Source: Zopfochytrium polystomum
Lineage: Eukaryota; Chytridiomycota; Chytridiomycetes; Chytridiales; Chytridiaceae
NCBI GenBank assembly: GCA_025765615.1
Contig: JAIVFJ010000012.1
Coordinates: 372,001 to 436,000, forward strand
Reading direction: 5' to 3'
Length of the DNA stretch: 64,000 bases
The notes beneath the pieces were generated by a model. The model made no database searches, was not told the DNA's origin, and was given only the letters and a program-made list of their open reading frames with translations. This document shows positions 1 through 12,679 of this stretch, in pieces (position 1 is the stretch's first letter; every line of letters starts with the position of its first letter). The position numbers and the translations under genes were made by a program.

Positions 1-915
1 TTCTTCCCCGTCGCCTCGATGGTTCGATTGCTGTTACCTCGCTCAACGGCCGACAGCGCTTCCTCTGCGCTGCCGGCTTCCATAATCGTCGCGCCAGCGA
101 CAGTCACCCCCCGTTTTGGATCCTCCCTTAGCTCTAGAAGGCCCGCCGTCGACGCCGGGAACGCGAGGAGATCGCGGATCGATTCATTGTAGATTTCGAG
201 GAAGCTGAGGCTGACGGCGTAGGTTGTCGAGAGTCCGGGTTGCGCTTGCATAGAAAGTGACGAAATGAGAAAGAAGAGATCGCTTAACGTCTGTGGGATG
301 ATGCCCGGTTCCGTCGGACTTCCCAACATAGTATGGGTTTTGCCGGCACCCGTTGCACCTGGATTAGTTTATAAATGGTGCTGTGTCGTTTCGACCGACA
401 TTACCGTATGCAAAAACCGCGGTGTTGAAGCCTCCGACTGCGTATTCAACGAGAACTTTGGCGATTCCGTTGAATACGTCTTCTTGGTTCTTCACTTCGG
501 AGAAAACGTGATCAAACTTGAAAAGACGCTGGCGCGCTCTGTCCTGCCTGAGAACGTCGTCTTGATCTTCAGCTGGGTCCATCAAGACGATCGACTTGCG
601 GCAGCATCAAAAAGGATTGCTTCATGATTGCGAGACCACTGTTGCTCACCTCTTCGTCAAGAACTTTAACGACAGGCGGAAGAATCTCTTGCTGCTCACG
701 TTCATCGAGGGGCCTGACCCGCAGAGCTACCTGGCGTTCGGAGATCGGGTACAAAGGGTCTCAGGAGGGGGCGACACGCTTTTGCTTCTTCTCACCAGTA
801 AACGCGTGACAGACACGCTCGATTTCCCATTCTGGTCCTTTTCTTCCGGCTCGGCTCTCTCTCGTTCCATGATTTCTTTATTTGCGGACAGCGAAGTGAA
901 GGAGCCTGCGTCCAT
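1..915 (-). CDS. Kinesin-8-like motor protein, N-terminal part (cut by window edge)
   Basis: N-terminal part of a kinesin motor domain, an ATP-driven microtubule motor. Exons read complement(<1..358, 405..594, 650..730, 796..870 or 915); introns are 46, 55 and 65 bp and phases fit. The product begins with VALRVRPLDE (beta-1 of the motor), continues through FKFDHVF and VFAYGATGAGKTHTM (P-loop split by an intron), then SFLEIYNESIRDLL, LREDPKRGVTVAG and GNSNRTIEATGK, just before the expected switch I. The LRED...GV.V.G block and the GN.NRT.E.T run resemble KIF18/Kip3 (kinesin-8), which regulate microtubule plus ends, but the tail is outside the window. The start is uncertain between ATGs at 870 and 915. 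It is divergent from TAF2. Confidence 0.85.
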
Positions 916-1396
916 CCCGTGGCGGTTTCCGAGAGCATTGAAAAAAAGGTTTCGAGCGCGGGGGAAGTTCTGAGCAATTGTGGAGGAAACAAGGAAGGCC
1001 GGCCTCACGAGACGCAAAATTCCGAGCTCGAATGGTTGTGTTGTGATTTCGTAAGCCACTGATGTACTGATGTGGCAAACAGACCGTCCTTGTGTCGTCG
1101 ACACAGAAAATACTAAAGATGAATGCGGAACTGAGGGAGCAATATTGCCGCTCGATCTTTTTCTCGCAGGAGAATGTGAGAAACTGGCAACCGTTCCCTC
1201 TCAAAGCTGGGTGGGTTCCTTTGCTTGTGGACTCGACAATTGACAGACACATCCCCATGGCTGTGCCCAACCTGTCCCCCGAAATACCTTGTCAAACACG
1301 GAGGATCGCCTACGGCCCCACGAGCGCAGTACGATCCACAGTTCCCGCGGGCAGCAACTCGCACGCAAGATCGCGCTGATCGTTGGCGGGTGAACG
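871..1396. promoter_or_regulatory. Shared intergenic region between divergent kinesin and TAF2
   Basis: About 0.5 kb between the start of the minus-strand kinesin and the first plus-strand TAF2 exon. Short open frames on both strands here lack recognisable domains. It presumably carries both promoters; I see no clear TATA box or other element. Confidence 0.4.
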
Positions 1397-4300
1397 ATGA
1401 GCGATCCCTTTTTCCACGAAGCCGGAGGACTGGCCGATGTGCTCCCGGACAGCACAGCTGACTCCGACAACACTCAGCGCTCAATATCGGGTAGGCAGCT
1501 TTTGTTACGGCCGTTTCGTTCTACCATCGCGTCATGCCGTCCGCTGGCGAAATTATTGGGCCCCCAGCTCGCAGCCAGGAAGGGCCGCTATGACAGGGGT
1601 GATGATCGGTTTAGGTGCTGTGAAGAGAACCAGCCAGCCGGCGGAACCCAACTAGCGCCCCGTCCGTGACCTGACAAAGGCGGATCGGATCTAGCGAGTT
1701 TCTCGAGCGCATAGAAGGGTGTCAGGGGGATCAGATCCGATGTGTTGGATGATCAGCTAGTTTGAAGAAGGAATTCAATTCTTACACCACCTCATTGTTC
1801 CCAACCAGACGTTGGAGACGCCGACAATGCTATCACAAACGGGGTTGGACGAGATGGCGAATTCGGGATTTCCGGCGAAGTACCGAAAACACCTCCGCTG
1901 GAAGGTGGGGTGGTGAGCGAGTGTTGTTCGAACTGACTCCATTTTGTTACATCAGTGGGAGAGAACGGTCCCAGCTCTGCAGCCCCCCAGGTCGTCGATA
2001 AATCCGCGAATGGAGCACCGAGCTCTGCAGTGAAGGAAGATCCGGACGGGCTGCTGCCAACCCAAAAAGGGGAGGTCAAAAACGGGTGGAGACTAGGTAC
2101 GCCCACTAGAGGATCATGAATACGAGATGCTCAACGCTTGAAAAGCGCATCAGTTGGTCGCCATGCAAGTAGACTTCTCGTCTCGAACGCTTAATGTATA
2201 GACGCAACATGTCCACGTGTTTCCAGCTAATAAGTCTCAAGTGCATGACAGAGCTGGTCTTTCACTCAACTTCTGCGAAACTGCCAAAAGAAGTTGTTCT
2301 TAGTTGCTGCCAGTGCCGTGAGTCTTTTGTTCGGACGGCAAGCCATGTTGATGTTCACTTTTCCTCACAGATATCGATCGGGTCTTCCTTAACGGCAACG
2401 TCACTGATTTCAAGAAGCCGTCGTTCGCTTTGGCCGAAGAATGTCAATCACCGGAACATCATACGGAAGTTCGAAAAAAGCTCCTCTCCAGTTCAGAATC
2501 AGATGGGCATCAACTCACTATTCCAATACCGACCGACTTTCAGCCGGAAATGGTCTTTCTTCGTTTGTTTGAAATGACGCCGTTTACCTGTTTGTTTAGA
2601 TTCCTACAGATCAAAATTCCTCAATCTCTGTGCCTTCGACCGAGCCTTCGCAATCAGCTTCAACGCACAGTACTGTTTGGGAGGTTCGTGTCCGAATCTA
2701 CTACCGTCTTGTAAAACCCGTTGCCGGCGTACACTTTATCTCGGCATCTGCAAAGTCGGACGTAAGCACTTCAGTGCTTAATCTTTATTAATATTAATTG
2801 TATATGCAGTCGCTCCCACATCTATTTGCTGACAACCACGCGAACTCTGCTCGGTATTGGATGCCTTGCGTTGATAAGCTTAGTGAAAGATGTACCTGGG
2901 AGCTTCAATTCATTGTTCCTCGAACTGCCCAGGACGCGGGATGGCAGCCGTTGAAGGAAACGGATCGGAGAGAGAGAGACGAAGACGAAGAAGACGAGGA
3001 GGGGGATGATGAAGAGTTGGACGAAGGAGATGAAGACGAGGAGGAAGAGGGTTCAGAAGCAGTCCCTGACATTACAGTGGTCTGCGTTGGGGAACTGGTG
3101 GAGCATAGCCTTCTCCCTGATTCTCCGGCGGAGAAGCTCTTTAGGTTCCGAGTTGACACCAAAATCTCGGCGAGCAGTGTTCTTTTCGCTGTTGGCCCTT
3201 TCGATATTCACGAAATAACGCTGAGAGCCGGACGAGAATTGGATTCGAACGCAGAAGCCAGCCAACGTGTCCCTGACGAAGATGTTATGGAAAACGATGA
3301 CAACCTCCCGGCGCCCCCACTGTTCGACAAATGCGCAGCCTTTTACCTTCCTACTTACGAATCAGAACTGAAGGAAACGACGAGATACATCCCCAAGGTC
3401 TGATTAAATCCTCACATTCACAGTCACAACACTGAGCGCTGTTTCGGCTTATTGTCTTTAGGCTTTATCGTTTTTGGAGCAATACATTGATGTTCCATAT
3501 CCGGTGAAAAACTTGGTGTTGATATTTGTGGAAGACAGCTCAGCACCTGTAATTGTCGGGTCCGGCGTCTGCATCCTGAGGTTGAACAGTTCGTCTGCAT
3601 TTCCCCTCGTACTGATGAGACTCTATAGCGTTGAAATCCTCTACGGAGGAGATATCATCGATGAAGTCTACTTGTCTCAAAGATATATTGTTGGGTGCAT
3701 TGCTGCTCAGTGGTTTGGTCAGACCCTTTTCTACAAGAATTCGTAAGTAAAAACATTACCACTTATAGTGCTAAACTTCCTGAAAGGTCGGACGTCTGGC
3801 TGATCTTAGGACTGCAACTCTACGTGACGGGATTATTTTTGGAAAGGATTTTTGGAACGAATGAGTACAAGTTTAGGCTCAAAAGAGTTAAGTCAGTTTT
3901 ATCCCTAACCTTGTGCTAACCTCCACCCTGACAATCAGGATATGAACCGACTCTATGAGCTGGACATCCATCAGCCACCTTTGTGTCCTGATCCTTCAAG
4001 TACAGCAGCTACGATTCGTTCAAGCTTTCGACCAAAGCCTGGTGAAAAGCGAACGAACGCGTCAATGTCCGCGCTGGCTGCAGCAACTGAGTCGGCCATA
4101 TCCGCGGCAGAAATGGATCCCTTGTGGGTATCCGACTTCAATCCGTACGATGAGTGGGGATCAGTAAGAGCGAGATTTCTCGCTTTGAAAGCTCCACTTG
4201 TACTTCACATGCTGGATCGACGCATGGGCCCGGGCTGTTTACAGAAAGTGATCAAAAAGGCCATTGAATCAATGAGTCCTTTGGGAGTAACAACACAAAC

Positions 4301-7300
4301 GTGGATGAAGCACTGCAAAAAGATTAGTGGGAAGGTAGAGCTGAGGCATTTTGCCGACCAGTGGCTGTTCGGAAGCGGTACGTTCTTCGGGAGCATGTAG
4401 TGTTCTGACTGACAATGCAGGCTGCCCTCGCTTTGAGTTCAAATTCAGATTTAATCGAAAGAGGCTGATGGTGGAGGTTTTCATTCGGCAGGAAAATTCC
4501 AACGCGGGCAATCCTGGAGCAACCGAAAAGTTCACCGTATGTTGTCCGAAGGCGGCAAAAGATCGCTGACTTACCAACGATCAAAGGGACCATTCATGGT
4601 ACGAGTGCACGAGCCAAAAGGAATCACATATGATACGCAGCTCAATATTGAAGATGTCGAACGCCAGTACGACATTCAATATCATACCAAATACAAGCGG
4701 TCGGGTCAAAAATTGAAGAAGCTGAAGCGACTCGGAATTAACACGGGAGCCGGTGGGGAGGACGTGAATGACGAAATGGAAGTTGATGAACGAGAGGAAC
4801 TGGCGAACGCTGAGCGTGGCCCCGATTTAGACCAATTTGATCGGTAAACCTAGCACCCAAGGAGCGAATGCCATTTAACATGTCGGTTTGATAGTCGGTC
4901 TTTAGATTGGATTCGATGGGATCCAGAAAATGATTGGGTTTGCTTTAAGGATTGTGAACAGTTGCAGAGTATGTGGATTGATCAACTGTCGAGGGATGTA
5001 GACGTCGCAGCCCAGTATGAGGTCAACCATTCCATATCATCCAAGATTCTCGCTTACCTCTGCCCCTTAGGCCCTGACTGCCCTCACTGGAACCACTGAT
5101 CTCACAATTGCTGCTTTGACAAGAGTTTTGAGAGACGAGAGATATTTCTACAGACTGAGAATGGAGGCGGCCTTTTCTCTCGTAAAGGTTAGTTCATACT
5201 TTTGGATTTACTATTTAACAGAGCATCTGCCAGGGTTCAAATGAGGCGGGGTCGAACGAAGCTGTGGGAAAAGTGTTTGACTTTTACATGGAACGCTTTT
5301 GCTTCCCAAAGGCCGCTGGTTCGAATGTTGTGATCCCACGACCAAATAAGTTCACAGTTTTCCAAGACTATTACATTCAAAAGGTGGCAGCAATTTTTAT
5401 TGACTTCATTCTAAACGTTTGATTATTCAGGCGATTCCCTTAGCCCTGTCTATTGCCAGAGATTCTTCAGGCGGCGTTCCTTTGAACTGCAAAAGGTTTA
5501 TTTTAGACCTTCTACGCTTCAACGACAACACACAGAACGAGGTAAAGCAACCATTCTACTAATAAGAAGCAAGACTGATGTTCGTTTGAATCAGTATTCA
5601 GATTGTTACTTTGTGAGCACCCTTGTCAATGCGCTCTGCAACTGCTTCCTTCCGCTGCAAAATCGATCGACTGACGAAGGAAAGCGCAAAGGTGGAGAAG
5701 GATCGAATATGGAAGGGCTGGTTGAGGAGCTGGAAGGAAATGACGGTGTTTATGAGGAGGACCCGGAAGAGGTCCATCCGACAGACCACTTCGGCTCAGA
5801 GGAAAACAGAGCCCTTTTTGAAGATGCACGACAGGAGATTCTTCGCTATCTGACGCTGGATCCCCTGCTGGCGTCATATCATAATCTGATAACTGTCAGC
5901 TGCCTCTCGGTAAAGCCAATGAGATTGATCGTTTCGATTGACCAGAATCGTCTAGGCGCTAACAAAGTGGACAGTTGCCGGGTTGATTCCAACTGATTTG
6001 GAGTTCTTTCTCCCGTTCACAAGGTAGGCGACTATCCTGCGTGCTTTCAGTCCTTTCTGAAAACTGAGGTTTGGAAGGCCTGGAAACTTTTCGTTAGTTC
6101 GGCAGCGATCTCTCGATGCCATTTTAGTTCTCGATGGATTGAGGCATTCGAAGGTTTTGCATTACTTCCTCGCAATTGTTGGCCAGGACCCGAGCCCGAG
6201 GATTCGTTTTCATATGGCCCGTTGTCTTGCGGAATACGCTCTACTTGCATCCGGGGAAGTGCTCAACATTCCCCCAAAGACAAAGGAGCAAGACAACGAA
6301 AATGTTGATGGGCTGGGTCAGAATGCCGGACCAGAATCTTCAGCCTTGTTCAACGAAGAAGCCTTAGCCCGCCGCCAATCAGAATGGAAGCAGTTGAGAA
6401 AGAGACTGGTTGCTGATACCGCGCTAGGCAGCAAACTGTGGAGACTACTGCTGTGAGTAAACCGAGTGGATCAAAAGGAATGTTATTAATTCGAAGTAAT
6501 GTTATGTAGAGAGCATCCCGACCGGAAAGTGAAAGCATATTTGCTTAAGTTCGCGGAGGTGTTGTACGATCCTTACGTACCACCTCCACCTCCACCACAG
6601 CCACCTCCACCACCCCGACTGCCACCACCACGGCTTCCGTCACCAACCCCACCCCTTCACCACATTCCCCCTGATCCCGTTTATGACACTCTTGTCGTTG
6701 CTGCGGCTTCGGCCCCAGTTTTCACACAACCGGAGAAACGAACCGAAGAAATCGACGTCACCACCCTTGACCCCCCACAACCTACTCCACCTATCATCAA
6801 CAAGCCCACTTCACCCCCACCACCGCCAATCAAGCCGAAATTAGTGTTGAAGGTCTTGCCAACGAGCCTCCCGGACAGTGGAAAACAACAGGTCTGTAAG
6901 ATTGTTTAGCGAAGTGTCGTAACACACATAAACTAGGTCGATGAGAAAAGGCCGAAGCATGAGGAGCTCATGGCTCTTGACGAAATTTTCTCACCAATTC
7001 TGGACATTGATAGTCCCACAATTCAGCCAAGTGTCGAGCACATTCCCTCCACGATTGTGGAAGCACCGACACAAGCAGTAAACTCCCCCCTACGAATTGT
7101 GGAACCTGACATCTATCCAGCTCCGCGATCAGTCGAACCTTCATCAAAGAGTCCAAAGCCTTCCATCCCTGCACTTCAGGCAAATGCTACTGATCCGATG
7201 CCAACACTCGTGGCAAAGCCACCACGTCAGGACATCCCGGCCGCCGCTCCAATTGTTAAAGACCAGCATACACCTGCCGCGCTTGCTATACAACCAGCCA

Positions 7301-9677
7301 CCCAGTCTGGGGAGCCATCGAAGAAGATCCGAAAAATTGTGCTCACTCGTCCAAAACCGGCGGAACCGAAGCCGAAAGTCAAGCACGACGCCAAGGAGGA
7401 TGTCAAGCAAGAGGTCAAGCAGGAGGTCATGCAAGTAGCGGCAGAGAAGCCTTTGACGGCACTGGCGCCCATTGCGACACCTCCTCCTCCTGTTTCTTCT
7501 ACTTCAGCGGCTATTCCCAAGGCCGACGCTGATCAATTCCAGAAATCAGGCGCTGGTCAATCCCAGAAATCAGGCGGAGCAAAACCTACGAAGCCTGAAA
7601 AAGAATTGAAAACAGGACCACCGAAGTCGAGTCTGTCCTCTCTAGGGTCACAGCTACTCCTTCGACTGGAGAGGCATCCGTCGTCCGGCCCATTTCTTCA
7701 TCCAGTTGACGACATTATTGCCCCAGGATACTCCCTCATCATAAAAAAGCCCATGGACCTTTCGACAGCTCGTAAAAGTTTGCTGTCAGGCCTGTACCTG
7801 GATGATGCGGAAAAGTTTCTTGCCGATTTGATTCTATTATTTCAGAACTGCTACACATATAATACTGACGATTCTCCGGTATCCATGCTTGCTAAAAATT
7901 TGGAACTGGAATTCAGGGCTGCTGTGAAAGCTCTCTTTCCAGAGCATATGGCGTCAGTTGATTCAGGACTTCATCGAGTTGTTGTTCCTCCTCTTACACC
8001 AGCAGGTCCAGGAAGTCGTCGTGTCTCCGTCTCGTCAACCGGAACGCTTAAACCAGGCTCACGAGGAGGCACTCCAAAGCCGCAGACGCCAGCGCTTACA
8101 GGAGGAATGTCAGAGAGTGATTACGAAAAGTGCATGAGCATATTCACAAAACTGGCTCTGCATCGAGCTTCGGAATGGTTTCAAGTTCCGGTATGCTTTT
8201 CAACCGTAGCAACCACAAGGGCACTGACTTTTTCCTCAGGTGGATCCAGTTGCCCTGAACTTGCCGGACTACTTCTCCATCATCAAAAAGCCAATGGACC
8301 TGTCGACTTTGCGAACGAAACTCACCTCCGGAGAGCTGAAGACTCCTTCTGACTTCTCTTCCACCGCACGGTTGATCTTTAAAAATGCGTGCACTTACAA
8401 TCCTCCGACCACGCAAGTGCATCAGGATGCCGTACTATTGCGAGAACTCCTTCAGAAAGAGTTTGATAAAGCATTTGCAAAATCAGCACCAAAGAAAGCG
8501 CGAGAGGGTTCCGTGAAAAAGGAGATAAAGCAAGAATTAGCGAAACCGTTTTCAGTGCCCTCGAAAGGGGCGGACCCCGGAGCTGCATCTGGACCGCTGG
8601 ATGTGAAAGCCTGCCGGAAACTGTTGAAGACCTTGAAATCTCAGCTGGAGTCTGGTTGGTTTTTACAACCGGTGCGTTTAGGAAATTTGAGGTATCTTCG
8701 ATTTAACTCGACGGTTTTCAGGTCGATCCCGTCGCCTTGAATATACCCACGTATTTTGACGTCATCAAAAAGCCGATGGATTTCTCGACGCTGCAGTCGA
8801 AGCTCGATGCTGGCGAATTTGGATCGGTGTCCGACTTTCTCACCGCCGCGCACCTGATATTTCGAAACGCCACAACCTTCAACCCCCCCGTGACGCAAGT
8901 CCACAAGGACGCACTGAAGATGCGCGCTCTGCTGGAGCGTGAGTCCGTGCGGCTGGGTCTTTCAAGCGGCGCTGGCTCTGAAGCGCGCGGCGCAGCGGCA
9001 ACGGCAACGGGCTCCGCTTCCTCGCCGTCCACCACCGCGATTCTACCCAGCTCCTCCTCGACGCCGTCGTCGTCCAAATCCGCGTCCCCATCCGTAGAGG
9101 CGAAGGCGGGGGCCAAGCCAAAGCCACCAAAAGCCAGCCTCGCCCAAGTGCCCGCTGCTGCGCTGGTCAGGCCCGGCTCATCAAGCAGCGTGAAATCCAG
9201 CGCAAAGACATTGGCGTCGTCGTCGAAGCAGGCGGCCGTGGTGCCGCCGCTTCAGGCGCTCTCGTCAAAGCTTGGTGCCGACGAGCGTTCGGCTTTGCTG
9301 GAGGTTTTGGCAAAACTCCGTGTCCATCCGGACGCTTTGGTACGTGAGGGAGGGACAGCGTATGTCGGTTCAGGCAATATCTCACTCCCCAACCTTAATT
9401 TTGCTTCGCGCCCAAGATATTCCAAGAGCCTGTCGACCCGACGTTGTATCCCGACTACAGGGAAAAGATTGCGCAGCCCATGGACTTGAGGACCATGCGC
9501 GAGAAGGTCGAGACTGGCGCATATCGAGCGGTCGAGGAGTTTGAGGCTGATTTCCGTTTAATGATTGGGAACTGCTTCAAGTACAACCCGAAAAAGAGCT
9601 TTGGCCACAATGCGGGGCTCTCCCTGGAGCGCTATTTTGGTATCATATGGACGAAGCGGAAAGACAAGTTCAAGTAA
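1397..9677 (+). CDS. TAF2: TFIID subunit TAF2 with four C-terminal bromodomains
   Basis: Core-promoter-binding subunit of TFIID, acting in the nucleus. 26 exons: 1397..1490, 1809..1904, 1956..2096, 2146..2195, 2242..2317, 2371..2562, 2610..2761, 2810..3397, 3462..3580, 3629..3742, 3787..3886, 3939..4377, 4421..4536, 4587..4843, 4895..5021, 5071..5187, 5222..5383, 5431..5541, 5595..5909, 5968..6023, 6069..6452, 6510..6891, 6937..8190, 8240..8671, 8722..9339, 9417..9677. They sum to 2250 codons plus stop in one frame. An aminopeptidase-like fold without HEXXH spans about aa 100-730 (RLAHQLVAMQVDF, ARYWMPCVDKLSERCTWEL, AAQWFGQ), followed by a helical-repeat region to about aa 1270. A Pro-rich linker leads to bromodomains near aa 1631-1734, 1791-1891, 1936-2031 and 2148-2248, each keeping the acetyl-lysine Asn (YN or FN). 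The protein is well beyond usual TAF2 length. The first exon (318-bp intron) is the least certain. Confidence 0.9.
2956..3060 (+). other. Acidic run inside the TAF2 aminopeptidase-like domain
   Basis: A stretch of GAC/GAG/GAT codons encodes roughly 30 mostly Asp/Glu residues, inserted between the ERCTWELQF and VVCVGELVEHS segments of the TAF2 N-terminal fold. It looks like a surface-loop expansion by a purine-rich simple repeat. Confidence 0.7.
7640..9671 (+). other. Array of four bromodomain units within TAF2
   Basis: Four units, each with a helix-ZA-loop-helix pattern: the anchors KKPMDLSTARKSL, KKPMDLSTLRTKL, KKPMDFSTLQSKL and QPMDLRTMREKV, followed by the Asn-bearing BC loops CYTYNTDD, ACTYNPPT, ATTFNPPV and CFKYNPKK. 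Units 2, 3 and 4 are each interrupted by an intron at the same place, just before V/E-P-V-D-P. That shared position points to duplication of an intron-bearing unit. Units 2 and 3 are the most alike (VDPVALN.P.YF in both). Confidence 0.9.
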
Positions 9678-10174
9678 CTGGGCAGATGTAGAGGATCTGT
9701 GGGAGAACGCGCCATTTTTCAAATTGGGCGAAGTGTAACAATGGATCACGTACAGTCAATCTTGTAAACGTGAATTATTAAAGGGGAATGTGATTGGAAA
9801 GCATTTGAAAAGGCACAGTGTACTGCCGACCATCTCTGGTGCACCGCCACGAGGTGCTCGCAGTACTCAGACTGTGTTCAAGTCATCATCTTGGGTGTCA
9901 CAGTGCCTGATGCTCCGGCAGTTTGATGCTGAAGTCCATGGCCATAGGAACGTCACTCACACCTTTTCCCTTGCTGTTCTGCTGAGGAAGGGTTGTCAGA
10001 GTGATGCGTCGGTGGTGTCGACGCTATGTGCACAATTTTCTGAACAAGTCCTGGTGTTGGATTGTTCCCGCCCATTCTCAACCACAAGCTGCCAGTCCAA
10101 ATTTCTCGAAGCCAAAAATTTTCCAATCTTGAACAACCCCTCATCCAGATATCCTTTCTCGACACGCCAGTAAG
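9678..10174. other. Intergenic, no gene seen
   Basis: About 500 bp between TAF2 and PCM1. Open frames on both strands lack domain similarity or plausible splice structure. It presumably holds the TAF2 terminator and the PCM1 promoter. Confidence 0.4.
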
Positions 10175-12525
10175 ATGGACGAGTCCGCCGTACGAGCCGC
10201 CGCTGCCCTGCACCCAAAGCCTTCGGAAGACACGACATACGCGTACGGAACTGCTGGATTCAGAATGCTGTAAGTTTTCTCTCACTCCGCTCTCGCGGCG
10301 CCACTCACCGCCGCGTTGGACTGTTCTGTGGCTGAGCGGCGCGTGCTGCTGATGTCCCTCAATCTCCATCTCACTTGATTCAGCTCCCACCCATCCGCCT
10401 CAACGAGCGACCGATCTAACATGCTTCCTCGAATCAATCTAGCGCATCGTTGCTGGACCCTGTGATGTTTCGCGTTGGTCTCCTCGCAGTCCTTCGATCA
10501 AAGTCTCAAAAGAGCCAAGTGATTGGTGTGATGATCACCGCGTCCCACAATCCCGCAAAGGTGCTGCGAAACGCGGTTCCACAACCTGAATGTGCTAAGT
10601 TTCTAGCGTCCAGGACAACGGAGTCAAACTGGTCGAGCCGCTGGGGGAGATGCTTGCTCAGTCGTGGGAAGCGTACGCGACGGATCTGGCAAATGCCGGA
10701 ACCCCCGACGCGGTTGTGGCTGTGCTGCAGAAAATAGTCGCGAAAGAGTCAATTGACCTCCACGCCCCAGCGAAAGTCTGCGTTGCGCGCGATACAAGGT
10801 AACTAAGACCCGCTTACCCTCCTGCGCGCGTGACTAAGCACTTTGGCTCGTCAACAGAGCTAGTGGCCCAGCATTGGTTGCATCCTTCCTGGACGGTGTC
10901 AAAGCCTTGAAAGGAGAGGTCACAGATTTCGGCGTCTTCACTACTCCCCAATTGCACTATGTTACGAGATGTCTGAACACAAATGGAGCTTATGGAGATC
11001 CTACTGAGGAAGGATATTACAAGAAGATTGCAGAAGCCTTTCTCAAAATCACGGTTTGTTTCTGAACTGTTCCTACTGGTTTTAGTGACGCTTCTTTCTT
11101 CAGAAAGGAAAACCAACGGGCTCGAAGCTGCTCGTTGACGGTGCGAACGGCGTGGGGGCAGTGGCACTGCCACGCCTGGCCAAACATCTTGGTGCATCCT
11201 TCGCTTTCGAGCTCGTGAATGGTGACACCGAAACGAAGGAGAAGCTGAATCACGACGTGAGACTCATTGCTTTTCTTCGGCGGATCGACTTGGATTTAAA
11301 CCATTATTTCAGTGTGGAGCAGATTTTGTGAAACTTCACCAAAAGAAACCACTGGGGATGGATCTAGTTCCTGGAGCGCGTGCTTGTTCTTTGGACGGCG
11401 ACGCTGATCGTCTCGTTTACTACTACGCCGATCAATGTACTGTCAATCGACGAAACCTATTTTGTACGACTAACCAAAACCGATTCAGCTGGAAGGTTTA
11501 AGCTTTTGGATGGGGACAAAATCGCAACCCTTGCCGCATCTTTTATCATGGGACTGGTGAAGGACGCCAATCTACGTATCACCCACTCAGATGGAACAAC
11601 TTCGCCCATCAAGGTGGGGCTCGTCCAGACAGCGTATGCGAACGGTAGCTCGACTGCGTATGTCAAGGAAATTCTGGTATGCATTGTTGGTTGCGGTTGA
11701 CACGGAAGTAATCTCCCTTAAACGTTCAGAAAGTTCCTGTTGTCTTTACTCCTACTGGTGTCAAGCATCTCCACCATGCGGCAGAAGAGTTCGACGTTGG
11801 TGTGTATTTTGAAGCGAACGGCCATGGCACGGTTCTCTTTAGCAAGCGTGCCATTGACACGTTCAATGGAAGCAAAGGGTACAGTCGTTTAGTTACTATG
11901 CGGCGATCTCTTACTCAACCGAATTGCCACCTTCAGAAGCACCGAGACCGAACAAAAGGCCATTGAGACTCTTCGCAACCTTACTGACCTGATCAATCAG
12001 GCTGTGGGAGATGCGCTTTCCGATATGTTAATGGTGGAGGCGATTTTGACGTGCCAAGGGAAGAGTCTCTCCCAATGGGATTCAGACTACACCGACTTGC
12101 CAAGCCGACAGGAAAAGGTGAAAGTAAGTTCGCTTGCATTGCGAGTAAGGCTTTATTGCATTGCGTTGAAACAATCGCTATCGCCACCAGGTTGCAAACA
12201 GAACGCTATTCGTTCCAATCAACGCGGATACCGAGCTCGCAGCGCCGGCTGGACTGCAGGAAAAGATCAATGCGCACGTCGCAAAGTTCAAGAACGGTCG
12301 CTCTTTCGTGAGGTGAGCCTTTTGCTGTTTGGCTGCTGCGTTCCCAACCCCCAACTGGTTCCCCGTGCCCCAAGGCCGTCTGGAACGGAAGACATTGTTC
12401 GAGTGTACGCGGAGGCTGCAACGGTGGAAGAGACGGAACTCCTGGCAAACACCATTTGCGGAATTGTGTTTGATGGCTATGGTGGTGTAGGGGAGAGACC
12501 AGCCAAATTCAAGCGCGTGGAGTGA
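10175..12525 (+). CDS. PCM1: Phosphoacetylglucosamine mutase
   Basis: Converts GlcNAc-6-phosphate to GlcNAc-1-phosphate, the step before UDP-GlcNAc, the donor for chitin, N-glycans and GPI anchors; cytosolic. 11 exons: 10175..10269, 10443..10560, 10614..10798, 10858..11053, 11104..11256, 11313..11436, 11489..11676, 11730..11878, 11937..12123, 12191..12312, 12375..12525, giving 555 aa in frame. Hallmarks in order are YGTAGFRM near the N-terminus, the phosphoserine loop MITASHNP continuing DNGVKLVEP across an intron, the metal loop SLDGDADR, the sugar-binding loop FEANGHGT and the C-terminal phosphate site RPSGTED. Length fits the AGM1/PCM1 family. Introns are 50-67 bp except the first (173 bp). 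The next pathway enzyme, UAP1, is at 39.4-41.0 kb. Confidence 0.95.
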
Positions 12526-12679
12526 GCGTGGGCAAATGAAGAGCGTGCGAATTTCATTATGGATCCATCAGACTTATATTAAAAAGTGATTGGGAAGAAG
12601 CGTATGAAGATAAATTTTGACAGAAATCTGCAGAGAACAAAGCGTTGGGAAAGAAAGACACGGTGCAACTGCCCCACCG

